Source: an uncultured Candidatus Saccharibacteria bacterium (GTDB lineage: Bacteria > Patescibacteriota > Saccharimonadia > Saccharimonadales > Saccharimonadaceae). Taken from it: DNA of 64,000 nucleotides. This document shows positions 50,070 to 60,494 of this stretch, piece after piece. Under the pieces are notes generated by a model. That model did not search any database. It was given only the letters and a program-made list of their open reading frames with translations, and had not been told where the DNA came from. The translations under genes and the position numbers were made by a program. The stretch spans positions 62,001-126,000 of the forward strand of contig CAMZBA010000001.1 of assembly GCA_947304395.1 (NCBI GenBank). Reading direction: 5' to 3'. Position 1 is the stretch's first letter; each line of letters begins with the position of its first letter.

Positions 50070-51404
50070 ATGAGATATAAGATTAATAAAGACTTAAAGC
50101 GGTATATTGAACAAAATATTTTCCCTGAATATCAAAAGAACGAGGCGGGGCATGACATCAACCATATTAATAACGTTATTAAACATAGTCTTAAATTTGC
50201 AGAGAGTGTGAAAGATGTGAATTATAACATGGTATACGCTATTGCCGCCTATCACGACATTGTACATCACATTGATGCTAAGAACCACGAAAAACTATCC
50301 GCCGAAATACTTGCATCCGACGAGCGACTAAAGGAATTTTTTGACGATGAGCAGATAGAAGTTATGTCCGAAGCCGTTTATGATCACCGGTCTAGCAGGG
50401 AGGGTGACCCTAGGAGTATTTACGGTAAGATTGTTGCTTCAGCGGACAAGAAGATGAGCTTTGATGACCCATTAAAAAGGACTTATTCTTATCGGATGGA
50501 GCATTTTCCAAATAGCACTCTTGCCGAAATTTGCGAGGAGTCGCGCCAACACTTAATAAATAAATTTGGCAAAAGCGGCTATGCAAATAAGAAAAGTTAT
50601 TTTGATGACCCAGACTATGGTAAGTTTTTAGAGCATATTCGCAGTCTGGCTTCAGATAAGAAGAAATTTGAGCGAAGATACATCAAAGTAAATCATATTA
50701 GCTCTTTAGACTGGCTAACGAAAGATGTCCGATACGATTTAAAAAAGTATATTTCCGACAATATTCTTCCCGAATATTCGAAAAATGATGGCGGACATAA
50801 TCAAGCGCACATCATGGAGGTTATTCGTCGTAGCTTTGAATTAAATAAGGCATTTCATCTAAGTCTAGATCCGAATATGATGTATACTATTGCGGCCTGT
50901 CATGATCGTGGCAAATATGAAGATCACGAGAGGCACCATTTGATCGCCGCTCAATATTTTATAAACGATGATAACTTCTGCCATTTTTTCAATAACCAGC
51001 AACGCGCTATTATTAAAGAAGCCATCGAGGATCATCGTTCTTCAAAAGAGGACGAGCCGCGCTCTACTTATGGCAAATTAATCTCTTCCGCCGACCGCAA
51101 TTCTAGAATTGACATCGTATTTGTACGGAGCTTCTTTGTTGCCCACGAGCGAATGCCAGATGCGGTAGTATCAGATTATCTAGACTATACCATTGAAAGG
51201 CTGTCTAAGAAATATAGTGAAACTAACCCCGAAAATATGTTTTACGAGGATAGAATTTATAAAACTTTCTTACGCGAAATGCGTAGTCTATTAAAGAATG
51301 AAACAGAATTTAAAGATAGATATTGCTCCGTGAATCATATTTCGTCTAGGCAAAATCTAGTCAAGGAAGAACCTGGAGCAATTGAATTCTTGCAGGGGTA
51401 TTAA
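50070..51404 (+). CDS. Tandem HD-domain phosphohydrolase-like protein (two copies fused)
   Basis: Copy 1 GHDINHINNVIKHS..AAYHDIVHHID..YDHRSSREGDPRSIYGKIVASADK; copy 2 GHNQAHIMEVIRRS..AACHDRGKYED..EDHRSSKEDEPRSTYGKLISSADR. Confidence 0.85.
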   Translation: MRYKINKDLKRYIEQNIFPEYQKNEAGHDINHINNVIKHSLKFAESVKDVNYNMVYAIAAYHDIVHHIDAKNHEKLSAEILASDERLKEFFDDEQIEVMSEAVYDHRSSREGDPRSIYGKIVASADKKMSFDDPLKRTYSYRMEHFPNSTLAEICEESRQHLINKFGKSGYANKKSYFDDPDYGKFLEHIRSLASDKKKFERRYIKVNHISSLDWLTKDVRYDLKKYISDNILPEYSKNDGGHNQAHIMEVIRRSFELNKAFHLSLDPNMMYTIAACHDRGKYEDHERHHLIAAQYFINDDNFCHFFNNQQRAIIKEAIEDHRSSKEDEPRSTYGKLISSADRNSRIDIVFVRSFFVAHERMPDAVVSDYLDYTIERLSKKYSETNPENMFYEDRIYKTFLREMRSLLKNETEFKDRYCSVNHISSRQNLVKEEPGAIEFLQGY

Positions 51405-51537
51405 CATCTTGACGGGATTTAAAAAGCTATTGTTTATTATATATAGCTGGGGTACAATAATCCTAACGTTAGTATGACGTTAGGAGGTGTAGAGTTCTTC
51501 AAATCTCAACTACTGCGAGAGAAATGGAGAATGATCG

Positions 51538-54500
51538 ATGTTATTCAGGAGGGGTCCTGTAGCATCTCGCGCCAAGGAGCGCAAAACAAAAAGGGAGAAA
51601 AACAACAAACTAGTCAGTATTTTGGTGGCTACGTTTCTGGGCGTTTTTATCTCGGTTTTTGCATTCAATTCTCTTGCTGAAATTATCACAGATAACGATG
51701 TCCGCGTAGATACTGATGCCGAGTTAACCTACTACCTCAATGTTAAAGAAGACGGCGTAGATGCCTCCGGCATAGAATCTAGCGATAGCCAAATCGCAGA
51801 TGTGCGTGGCGGTAGAGTAGTAGTTACGGATAAGCTTCCTGAGGGTCTCATCTTCCAAGGCTTTGTCACTACATCTGATGGTACATTTGGTGCAGTATCT
51901 CGCTCGAATAATTCTATTCAATGTTCTGGTAGAGTCGTAGACGATACTAATGAAGAAGCCTTAGACACTGGCACCTGGAATAATACTCATACTGAATACT
52001 ATTACCATGGCCTGCATTACAACGATACAACTCGCACCGTTTCCTTCATGGCTGAGAAGATTAAAGCTGGCTGCCAACTCACCATTGGTATTATTACGAA
52101 AACTCCAGCAACTGTAGATGATCCAGATACTACACCAATAGAGACTAGAAGAGATTTCTACAACACTGCTTTTGCGGCAGAGAAAGACATTACGGCTATC
52201 TCCAATGCTGTGCATGCCTGGATTGGTAGCTCTAGCACCAGAGTATACAAAGTCATGTATAGATATACGGGCGCCGTCCCAACTGGTGCGCCGACTGTAC
52301 CAACCGATCAATCTTATCCAAAAGACAATGAAGTAGCCGTGAGCCTAAATCCAACCCTCGAAGGCTATACCTTCTCAGGTTGGACTACAACTGATGCTAC
52401 CGTTACGGATGGCTCCTTCACTATGCCGGGCCAAGACGTAGAGCTAGTTGGTATCTGGACAAAGAACGCAGCGGCTACCAAGTACAACGTAACCTACGTT
52501 ATTAATGGCGAGAAACCAGCAGATTTCATGCCGCCAACTCAGAAAGAATACGAAGCCGGGGTCAGTGTACCGCTAGACTCTACGAAAGCCAATACCGTCA
52601 TCGATGGCTATAGATTTTCTGGCTGGAGCACGAGCGATGCAGATATATCCGAAACCGGCTTCACGATGCCAGAAAGAAACGTTACTATTGTGGGCAGCTT
52701 TACTCGCATCTCTTATACGGTTTGTTATGCCTTTGAAGGCGCCATCATCCCACCAAACTCCGCGTCTATCCTCCCGCCATGCGAAACTCATTATCCAGGC
52801 GATACAGTCACAAGAGCAGCCGATCCGCAAGCTAATGGCTACGACTTCCTTGGCTGGTACAAGAATGCTAGCTTCACGATGCCAGAAGATAACGTCACTA
52901 TCTACGGCGAGTGGATGCGCACGATGGGGAAGTTCGCCCCAACTATTACTAAGACCATCGTGAACCCTCAAGACGAGTATATGTATGGTGAGACTGTAAA
53001 GTTTAAGATTACCGTTACTAACCCAGAATCCTTCACCATTACTGATGTTTACCTCCAAGAAGAATTAGACGGCGCAGTCTTTACGGCTCCAAACGATGGC
53101 AGCTACACGGTCAAGGCCAGCACTATAGCGGTCATTCCGGCCATTGCTGCAGGAGTAAGTGTAGATGTTTATGCTGAATACAAGGTAACCGAAAACACTG
53201 CTCAAACCCTCACGAACATCGTCGAGCTTACTGGCGCTTTGGCGGAAGACTACATTCTAGACACTGACCAAGAATACAAAGCTACTGTGGACTTCGACAC
53301 TATTCCTGAGCCCGTGCCAATTACAGGCATTATCTTCAATGCTTTGCTTTATGTGGGGATGGTAGTGCTAGGAATTAGTATTATCTTTATTGGAGTTACA
53401 TTATCTCGCAAAACAAGCCACTTGATGACATATCTAGTACGCGCTCGCAAGCTAAACGTACGCAAAATGGCTAAATGTTCCATTCCATGCTTTGCCATTA
53501 TTGGCATAGTACTTGGCGGCATTATTGCCAAGAGTGTCTCCGCGGCAAACTATACAGAAGTAGTTAAGTCCGTAGAGCTCGCCTCCCAGCATACTAGCTA
53601 CGCCAATAATACTCCCGGTTCTTGGAATGTAGAAAAAAGTGCAACGTGGATTGCGCCGGGCAAGGCTAGAATTACATTCGACGTAGATACAATCGCTAAA
53701 GTCGCAGATAATACGCACCTAGACCTCGTGATGGTCATAGATAATTCTAGCTCCATGAGTGGCGAAAAGATGAACCAGGTGAAGCATGATGCGACGGAAC
53801 TAATTGAAAGTGTCCTCTCCGACAGCAATAACCGCATTGGCCTTGTAAGTTTCAACTCGAATGCTGCCAAGTTGAGCAATCTATCTTCAGATACAACCGC
53901 TCTCGTGAACTTAGTAAACAGCCTAGATACACCTGGCTCCACTAATTATTACGACGGCTTTAAGAAAGCCGAAGAAGTTCTCGACGGCTACCAAAAGCAA
54001 GACGATCGCGAACTCATTCTTTTATTCCTTACCGACGGTTATCCAAACGAGCAAACACCGAATGAGATACCCGAATACCAAGCCCTAAAAGCTATGTATC
54101 CTTACATGACCATCAATGGCATCCAATACGAGATGGGCAATGAAGTACTTGCCCCAATTAGGGTAGTCACAGATAACCAATTCATTGCTAATATGGATTC
54201 GCTAAATAATGTCCTTTTTGAAGCCTCCGTAGCTCCATACACTTACAGTAATTTTGCATTGGTGGATTATATTAACGACGAATATTGGGATGTAGATAGT
54301 ATAGATAATATTGAAGCAACAATAGGCGAAACTACTCTAACCCATAATGGTAATACGCCAGTTGTAACTTGGACGATGAATAACTTACTCCGTTCTGGCA
54401 GCTCTGCAAAGCTTACCATAGATATTACGCTCAAGAATGCTGGCGCTATAGCTGAGGGTACATTCTTGCCGACTAATGACCATGAAACTATCCAGAGTAG

Positions 54501-57273
54501 TATGCCCGAAACACCAGACGAGAGCATTACGAGTGAGCTAACGCCAGTATTAAAATCTAGTTACAAAGTGACTTACGAACCAAATCTGCCAAGTACTTGC
54601 TCTATATATGAAGGGGCTCTACCGGCAGAACAAAATTACCTACCACTTTCTGTAGTAGAGAAGTCTAGTGATACTATTTCTTGTGATGGCTATAACTTTA
54701 ATAGTTGGGAGATTGCCGAGGGTGATCCTAAAGCACTAAATGACGACTACTTCAAGATTATAGACGATGATGTCATCCTTCGTGCCACTTGGACTAAGCC
54801 CTCCATCTCCAAAAGTATGGATGGGGAAGTAAAGGAAGAAGTCATTACTACCTTAAATACCGGCCAGAGCACTAATGCCGTCTTGAAGAAATTATCTGGC
54901 CAAAGTTGGGCATCGTACACTACGATTAACTCGACAATTAAGGCAATAAAAATTGCCACTTCGATGTCTGCGGAGCAGCAGACTAGCGCCTCAATAATCT
55001 CTACATCTAGCTCTCCGGTTCCGGTTTATGCCTGGTTTGATGATACTGATGGCACTATCTATATCTATTCCGAGGCGGATAAAATACAAGCAAATGCAGA
55101 CTCATCCTATTTGTTTTATAGGATCTCGAATCTATCCGATATATCTGGGACGTCTGATTGGGATACTTCTAGTGTAACGACTATGAGCTCTATGTTCTCT
55201 GGCGCCTCTAGTCTCACGAATATAGACGGTGCTAGCAACTGGAATACTTCTAGCGTGATAAATATGGGCTATATGTTCTCTGGCGCCTCTAGTCTCACGA
55301 ATATAGACGGTGCTAGCAACTGGAATACTTCTAGCGTGATAAATATGGGCTATATGTTCTCTGGCGCCTCTAGCCTCGCGAATATAGACGGCGCCAGCGA
55401 CTGGGATACTTCTAAAGTGACAAATATGAGCTATATGTTCTATGGCGCCTCTAGTCTCACGAATATAGACGCACTAGCTGATTGGGATACTTCTAGTGTA
55501 ACGACTATGAGCTCTATGTTCTATGGCGCCTCTAGTCTTACGAATATAGACGCACTAGCTGGTTGGAATACTTCTAGTGTAACGACTATGGGCTCCATGT
55601 TCTCTGGCGCCTCCGCCCTCGCTAATATAGACGGCACAAGTAATTGGAATACTTCTAGTGTAACGACTATGGGCTCCATGTTCTCTGGCGCCTCTAGTCT
55701 TACGAATATAGACGCACTAGCTGATTGGAATACTTCTAGTGTAACGACTATGAGCTCTATGTTCTCTGGCGCCTCTAGCCTCGCGAATATAGACGGCGCC
55801 AGCGACTGGGATACTTCTAGTGTGACAAATATGAGCAATATGTTCCAAAACGCCTCCGCCCTCGCTAATATAGACGGGGCAAGTGATTGGAACACCTCTA
55901 AGGTAACGAATATGAGCTATATGTTCCGCGGTGCCTCTAGCCTCACAAATATAGACGGTGCGAGCGGCTGGAATACTTCCAGCGTGACAAATATGAGCAA
56001 TATGTTCTATGGCACCCCCAGTCTTGCAAATATAGACGCACTAGCTGGCTGGGATACCTCTAGCGTGACGAATATGAGCTATATGTTCTATGGCACCTCC
56101 GCCCTCGCTAATATAGACGGCGCAAGTAATTGGGATACTTCTAAAGTGACAAATATGAGCTATATGTTCTTTTGCGCTCGCAACCTCACAAATATAGACG
56201 GCGCCAGCGACTGGGATACTTCTAAAGTGGCAAATATGAGCTATATGTTCTATGGCACCTCCGCCCTCGCTAATATAGACGGCGCAAGTAATTGGGATAC
56301 TTCTAAAGTGACAAATATGAGCTATATGTTCTTTAGCGCTCGCGACCTCACAAATATAGATGCACTAGCTGATTGGGATACCTCTAGCGTGACGAATATG
56401 GGTAATATGTTCCGCGACGCCTCTAGCCTCACAAATATAGACGGCGCCAGCGGTTGGGATACCTCTAGTGTAACGAATATGGGCACTATGTTCTATGACG
56501 CCTCCAGTCTTGCGAATATAGACGGCGCCAGTAACTGGGACACTTCTAGTGTGACGAGTATGTATCAAATGTTCTATGACGCCTCCAGTCTTGCGAATAT
56601 AGACGGCGCCAGCGGTTGGGATACCTCTAGTGTAACGAATATGGGCACTATGTTCTATGACGCCTCCAGTCTTGCGAATATAGACGGAGCCAGCGGTTGG
56701 GATACCTCTAGTGTAACGAATATGGGCGCTATGTTCTATGGCGCCTCCAGTCTTGCTAATATAGACGGAGCCAGTAACTGGGGCACTTCTAGCGTGACGA
56801 GTATGAACAGCATGTTCTATGACGCCTCTAGCCTCGCGAATATAGACGGCGCCAGTAACTGGGACACTTCTAGCGTGACGGGTATGCAATCGATGTTCCG
56901 CGGCGCCTCTAGCCTCACAAATATAGACGGCGCAAGTAATTGGGATATTTCTAGCGTGACGAGTATGTATCAAATGTTCTATGGCGCCTCTAGCCTCACA
57001 AATATAGACGGCGCCAGTAACTGGGATACTTCTAGTGTAACGAGTATGCAATCGATGTTCTACGGCGCTCGCAACCTCACAAATATAGACGCACTAGCTG
57101 GTTGGGATACTTCCAGCGTGACAAGTATGGGCTATATGTTCTATAACGATAGTCAGATTGCCTCTCTCGATCCGATCTTTAACTGGAATGTCCAAAGCTC
57201 TACTACTAAGACCAACATGTTCAATGGTATTCCTGCGTCCGTAGCGCGACCAGGTTGGTATACGGGAGGTTAA
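51538..57273 (+). CDS. Giant surface protein: signal peptide, InlB/Flg_new-type repeats, TM region, VWA domain, then 25 DUF285/BspA-like leucine-rich repeats
   Basis: [22 protein letters not shown]; repeats ..[34 protein letters not shown]..; MIDAS DNSSSMS; repeats [27 protein letters not shown]. Confidence 0.9.
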   Translation: MLFRRGPVASRAKERKTKREKNNKLVSILVATFLGVFISVFAFNSLAEIITDNDVRVDTDAELTYYLNVKEDGVDASGIESSDSQIADVRGGRVVVTDKLPEGLIFQGFVTTSDGTFGAVSRSNNSIQCSGRVVDDTNEEALDTGTWNNTHTEYYYHGLHYNDTTRTVSFMAEKIKAGCQLTIGIITKTPATVDDPDTTPIETRRDFYNTAFAAEKDITAISNAVHAWIGSSSTRVYKVMYRYTGAVPTGAPTVPTDQSYPKDNEVAVSLNPTLEGYTFSGWTTTDATVTDGSFTMPGQDVELVGIWTKNAAATKYNVTYVINGEKPADFMPPTQKEYEAGVSVPLDSTKANTVIDGYRFSGWSTSDADISETGFTMPERNVTIVGSFTRISYTVCYAFEGAIIPPNSASILPPCETHYPGDTVTRAADPQANGYDFLGWYKNASFTMPEDNVTIYGEWMRTMGKFAPTITKTIVNPQDEYMYGETVKFKITVTNPESFTITDVYLQEELDGAVFTAPNDGSYTVKASTIAVIPAIAAGVSVDVYAEYKVTENTAQTLTNIVELTGALAEDYILDTDQEYKATVDFDTIPEPVPITGIIFNALLYVGMVVLGISIIFIGVTLSRKTSHLMTYLVRARKLNVRKMAKCSIPCFAIIGIVLGGIIAKSVSAANYTEVVKSVELASQHTSYANNTPGSWNVEKSATWIAPGKARITFDVDTIAKVADNTHLDLVMVIDNSSSMSGEKMNQVKHDATELIESVLSDSNNRIGLVSFNSNAAKLSNLSSDTTALVNLVNSLDTPGSTNYYDGFKKAEEVLDGYQKQDDRELILLFLTDGYPNEQTPNEIPEYQALKAMYPYMTINGIQYEMGNEVLAPIRVVTDNQFIANMDSLNNVLFEASVAPYTYSNFALVDYINDEYWDVDSIDNIEATIGETTLTHNGNTPVVTWTMNNLLRSGSSAKLTIDITLKNAGAIAEGTFLPTNDHETIQSSMPETPDESITSELTPVLKSSYKVTYEPNLPSTCSIYEGALPAEQNYLPLSVVEKSSDTISCDGYNFNSWEIAEGDPKALNDDYFKIIDDDVILRATWTKPSISKSMDGEVKEEVITTLNTGQSTNAVLKKLSGQSWASYTTINSTIKAIKIATSMSAEQQTSASIISTSSSPVPVYAWFDDTDGTIYIYSEADKIQANADSSYLFYRISNLSDISGTSDWDTSSVTTMSSMFSGASSLTNIDGASNWNTSSVINMGYMFSGASSLTNIDGASNWNTSSVINMGYMFSGASSLANIDGASDWDTSKVTNMSYMFYGASSLTNIDALADWDTSSVTTMSSMFYGASSLTNIDALAGWNTSSVTTMGSMFSGASALANIDGTSNWNTSSVTTMGSMFSGASSLTNIDALADWNTSSVTTMSSMFSGASSLANIDGASDWDTSSVTNMSNMFQNASALANIDGASDWNTSKVTNMSYMFRGASSLTNIDGASGWNTSSVTNMSNMFYGTPSLANIDALAGWDTSSVTNMSYMFYGTSALANIDGASNWDTSKVTNMSYMFFCARNLTNIDGASDWDTSKVANMSYMFYGTSALANIDGASNWDTSKVTNMSYMFFSARDLTNIDALADWDTSSVTNMGNMFRDASSLTNIDGASGWDTSSVTNMGTMFYDASSLANIDGASNWDTSSVTSMYQMFYDASSLANIDGASGWDTSSVTNMGTMFYDASSLANIDGASGWDTSSVTNMGAMFYGASSLANIDGASNWGTSSVTSMNSMFYDASSLANIDGASNWDTSSVTGMQSMFRGASSLTNIDGASNWDISSVTSMYQMFYGASSLTNIDGASNWDTSSVTSMQSMFYGARNLTNIDALAGWDTSSVTSMGYMFYNDSQIASLDPIFNWNVQSSTTKTNMFNGIPASVARPGWYTGG
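55140..57165 (+). repeat. About 25 tandem 81-bp units encoding 27-aa DUF285/BspA repeats
   Basis: gacggtgctagcaac copies at 55225 and 55306 (81 bp apart); period continues to ~57150. Confidence 0.93.
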
Positions 57274-57368
57274 TATGGTACAATGAAAAAGGAGATTGTG
57301 GGGCAAAAATAAACAATAAAAATCATTTCTTAGGTCAATAACAAAAATAACAAGAGAAGGACAATCAA

Positions 57369-58400
57369 ATGAAAAAAACAAATAAGGTAATTATCGCTAC
57401 GGCGGCTGTAGCGGTAGCCGCTACAGCTATCGCTCCGCTTGGTAATGTATTTGCCGCTACTGCGCCAACTTGGACTGGCGGTAGCTCTGCTACAATCATT
57501 CGCAAGATTCCGAATGCTTACGGTACGATCAGTAATACTTTCGGCTATACTATTACGGCAGATTCTAATAACCCAGCTGGTGCAACGGGCGTTCCGGCTG
57601 CGCCAAGCATCGTTTTCAATGATAGCTATACGACGCAGGGTGAGGCTTCCAAGACTGCAACCGTGGATTTTAGTGGTATGCAATTTGAGCGTGCTGGAGA
57701 TTATTCCTATGCTATCGCCGAAAGCTCATCAACTAATTCTACCATTTATCCGGTAAGTGGCGACACCTACACCGCGGTAGTTAGCGTACGCAACAACAAT
57801 GATCTTACTGGCTTCGTCGCTAGCCTATACATTAAGGACTCTGATGGCAACAAGCTCACGACTTTCTCTGGCGCTAATTCAGAATTTACTTTCGCAAGCA
57901 CTCCAGCCTATACAAATATTCAAGTATCTCATACTGTATCTGGCAGCGCGGCGGACCCGACCATTTGCTTTAGCTATACTTTTGCAGCAAGCACTAACGA
58001 TAGCTATGTCCTAAGCACGGAGTCTACCTGTGAAAACAACGATACTATCAAGAATGGCGATGTGATTAAACTTAAACATCAAGATACTGCTACGATTGGT
58101 CTCGTAAGGGCTGGGTCGCAAATCCCAGTTGGAACTACCTACTCATTCACTAAGGTTGGTAGCGATGCCTATACGACTTCTATGGATGGCGTAGAGCAAA
58201 CCAGCACTGGCACTAAGACTATGGTCGCTACTGACGCGCCAACATACAATACGGCAAACAAAACTGCCATAAACGAAAGACTTGATTCTACTGTCGATAC
58301 TGGCGCCGTGATGAATATAGCTATTTATATTCTCTTAGCTCTCGCTGGTGCGGCAGGTGTTTATTATGTAGCCCGCAAAAAGCTTTCCAATAAAGCCTAA
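57369..58400 (+). CDS. Pilin-like surface protein (Spy0128/FctA-like fold) with C-terminal TM anchor
   Basis: Signal peptide; FERAGDYSYAIAESSSTNSTIYPVSGDTYTAVVSV resembles FctA/Spy0128 domains; C-terminal DTGAVMNIAIYILLALAGAAGVYYVARKK. Confidence 0.8.
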   Translation: MKKTNKVIIATAAVAVAATAIAPLGNVFAATAPTWTGGSSATIIRKIPNAYGTISNTFGYTITADSNNPAGATGVPAAPSIVFNDSYTTQGEASKTATVDFSGMQFERAGDYSYAIAESSSTNSTIYPVSGDTYTAVVSVRNNNDLTGFVASLYIKDSDGNKLTTFSGANSEFTFASTPAYTNIQVSHTVSGSAADPTICFSYTFAASTNDSYVLSTESTCENNDTIKNGDVIKLKHQDTATIGLVRAGSQIPVGTTYSFTKVGSDAYTTSMDGVEQTSTGTKTMVATDAPTYNTANKTAINERLDSTVDTGAVMNIAIYILLALAGAAGVYYVARKKLSNKA

Positions 58401-58424
58401 AAACATATAAAAACACGTAGATAT

Positions 58425-58459
58425 AAAAGCTGGGCGCAAAAACCATACGTCCAGCTTTT
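58425..58459 (+). terminator. Intrinsic terminator
   Basis: AAAAGCTGG-gcgcaaaaaccatacgt-CCAGCTTTT. Confidence 0.8.
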
Positions 58460-58601
58460 GTAGTATATACAGTTCTTTTAGCACGGAGAGCGGCTCTTCC
58501 TGCCGATACCGTAATATTTGACATGGCGGCTTATGATTTTATGGAGAAACTAGAGCATAAATATGCCATAATAAACACAAGAATAATAAAAGGATAATGA
58601 T

Positions 58602-59303
58602 ATGCAGCAAGATACGACTACGACCGCTACGGCACCGGTTGTTGATAGCAAAAAGCCAAATGATGTGAGAAAATGGATAATTATCGCTGCGGTTGCTTGT
58701 ATTGTGGCGGTTTGCGGAATCGGACTTGGCATCTATGGTATGGTTCAGAGTACGCAAAAAGATGCGCAGATTTCTGATTTGAGAAACAAAATTGCCAGAG
58801 ATGATAAAAATACCACTCAGCTAGACTCGCGCGAAGAAGAGGAAGAGCAAGAAGAAAAGGAAGACAAAGAGGAAGAGAAAGAAAAGGAGGAAGAAAAGGC
58901 GGACAATCCCAACAAGCCAGTTTCGCGTTTCGAATATGAAGATAAAATCGATGCCCTAGATATGGATATTCCTCTTGTTTCTGATCGATATTTAGGAATA
59001 TCGGAATTGGGAATAAAAGTCAAATTACCAAACATTTCTAACAACATTACCTATAAGAAGTATGTTTCGGAAGTTGGCAATGTCTTTTATAAGCTCTATA
59101 GTGATGGCGAGCCGGTAAATCTTTCCGTCTTTCAAATACCGAAATCGGCTGGGGCCGCACCTGATACGACAATATATATGAGTACTATCGGAGGTAATAC
59201 ATACGCAATAGCTCTAGATAATTATGAGGCAGAATTGCAACCGCCCTTATCTACGCTTATATACTTTTTCCGAAATGCCGACGGGGTAATAGTAAAACTC
59301 TAA
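58602..59303 (+). CDS. Single-TM protein with Glu/Lys-rich stalk, unknown extracytoplasmic domain
   Basis: TM WIIIAAVACIVAVCGIGLGIYGMV; EEEEEQEEKEDKEEEKEKEEEK linker. Confidence 0.75.
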   Translation: MQQDTTTTATAPVVDSKKPNDVRKWIIIAAVACIVAVCGIGLGIYGMVQSTQKDAQISDLRNKIARDDKNTTQLDSREEEEEQEEKEDKEEEKEKEEEKADNPNKPVSRFEYEDKIDALDMDIPLVSDRYLGISELGIKVKLPNISNNITYKKYVSEVGNVFYKLYSDGEPVNLSVFQIPKSAGAAPDTTIYMSTIGGNTYAIALDNYEAELQPPLSTLIYFFRNADGVIVKL

Positions 59304-59404
59304 AAAACTTCGTTATTTAATATGGCCGCTCATCCTCGCGAATCATTGAGTCTTGTCTGGTATCTATATGTAATAGGTAAACAAAAAACACCCTATTGGT
59401 ATTT

Positions 59405-59455
59405 TCCTCTTGGTGGGGCTTAATTCACCAGGTATTAACATTGTATAGGGAGGAT
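59405..59455 (+). repeat. Repeat-family copy A (3' part)
   Basis: CTTGGTGGGGCTTAATTCACCAGGTATTAACATTGTATAGGGAGGATA aligns to the 3' third of copies B-D. Confidence 0.7.
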
Positions 59456-59611
59456 ATAAAGGATGGAATATTTTTTATATAAAAGGAAAGCCCCGCTCGA
59501 TATTAATGAGCGGGGCATTACAAATGGGACTATATGAGGTTTCAATTAGCTACAGGATGGAGGCTATAAGGTGCTGAACGGTCTACGTGGGACTATTTGT
59601 GCGGTAGAAGC

Positions 59612-59640
59612 TTGACAAAAACGGAAATATATGATACCAT
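59612..59640 (+). promoter_or_regulatory. Promoter TTGACA-17-TACCAT
   Basis: TTGACAaaaacggaaatatatgaTACCAT upstream of 59688. Confidence 0.75.
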
Positions 59641-59687
59641 AATAATATTTAAGGATACTTAAGGTTCATTTATGAAAAGGAGGCACC

Positions 59688-60107
59688 ATGGGCAGAATCT
59701 TTCAGAGTCTCACAATGGCTGATACGATAACTGATTATGCGTTAAAAATATGCGTAAACAAAGAAAATCGCGTACTCTCCGGCACATACGGCGTAATAAC
59801 TGCTTTGCTCGGAGAGGAAAAAGCGTTTGATTACTTGTATATCTTGGACGATTTCGAAATCACCGCGGAGCGAATATATAAAATGTATTCATTCTGTTGT
59901 GATAAGGATTTCGAGAGGTTCAAGCTTTGCTTGCGGATGATCCGAGATGGCGAGTTCGACAAGAGATCAGTGAAGGCAAATCTGATTGCGGATACGCCTT
60001 TGCCGTTCATTAACGACTCGGTACCGATTCCGGACGACACGAGCGCAGCGTGGTCAGAATGGTGCGCAAAGCAAAAGGAGCTATTCGTAGCTACTGGAAA
60101 TAATTAA
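59688..60107 (+). CDS. Protein of unknown function (139 aa)
   Basis: Strong SD AGGAGG, promoter and terminator. Confidence 0.75.
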   Translation: MGRIFQSLTMADTITDYALKICVNKENRVLSGTYGVITALLGEEKAFDYLYILDDFEITAERIYKMYSFCCDKDFERFKLCLRMIRDGEFDKRSVKANLIADTPLPFINDSVPIPDDTSAAWSEWCAKQKELFVATGNN

Positions 60108-60117
60108 CCTAAGATAT

Positions 60118-60146
60118 GCCGCCAGTAATAACGCTGGCGGCTTTTT
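60118..60146 (+). terminator. Intrinsic terminator
   Basis: GCCGCCAG-taataacg-CTGGCGGCTTTTT. Confidence 0.92.
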
Positions 60147-60237
60147 CGATTTAAAGAACAACAACTGCAACAAAAAGCGCCATCTCCTGCAAAGATGGCG
60201 CAAAGGTGCTGAACGGTCTACGGACTCTTATGCTAAT

Positions 60238-60440
60238 TTGGGGATTTAATAGCTGAAATTATAGAAGTAAATTATAATTTCTGACATGTTTTTTGTTGCA
60301 AAAATGACATAAAAAATAACCCTCTATTTTTTGCGAGGGATTTAACAGGCATTTACAGATTGTGAAATAGTCAAAAACTATTTTATAAACCGTGTGGTGG
60401 GGGCGAATTGTTCAGGTATTAACAATCTATAAGGAAGATA
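60238..60440 (+). repeat. Repeat-family copy B (~203 bp)
   Basis: GGGGATTTAATAG..hairpin..GGGATTTAACAGGCATTTACAG..hairpin..GGTGGGGGCGAATTGTTCAGGTATTAACAATCTATAAGG. Confidence 0.8.
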
Positions 60441-60494
60441 TCCGCGAAAAGTGGCGACTTGCGTCTCATGATATAATAGTAGAAAGGAGAATGA

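Larger units (their letters stand above)
59568..60222 (+). repeat. 20-bp perfect direct repeats (59568-59587 and 60203-60222) bracketing the 139-aa gene
   Basis: AAGGTGCTGAACGGTCTACG twice, 635 bp apart. Confidence 0.9.

Noticed and set aside
51474-51680. 68-aa ORF overlapping the start of the giant gene
   Set aside because: Overlaps signal-peptide coding region in another frame; has an upstream TTAGGAGG inside a small hairpin but no protein evidence. A uORF is possible but unsupported.
56365-57051. 228-aa minus-strand ORF (and 55521..55895 -) across the BspA repeats
   Set aside because: Low-complexity antisense shadow of the 81-bp repeat array; periodic THTRHARS translation, no start signals.
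55140-57165. Tandem repeats as a CRISPR array
   Set aside because: Period 81 bp in frame, units similar throughout with no unique spacers; encodes DUF285 repeats.
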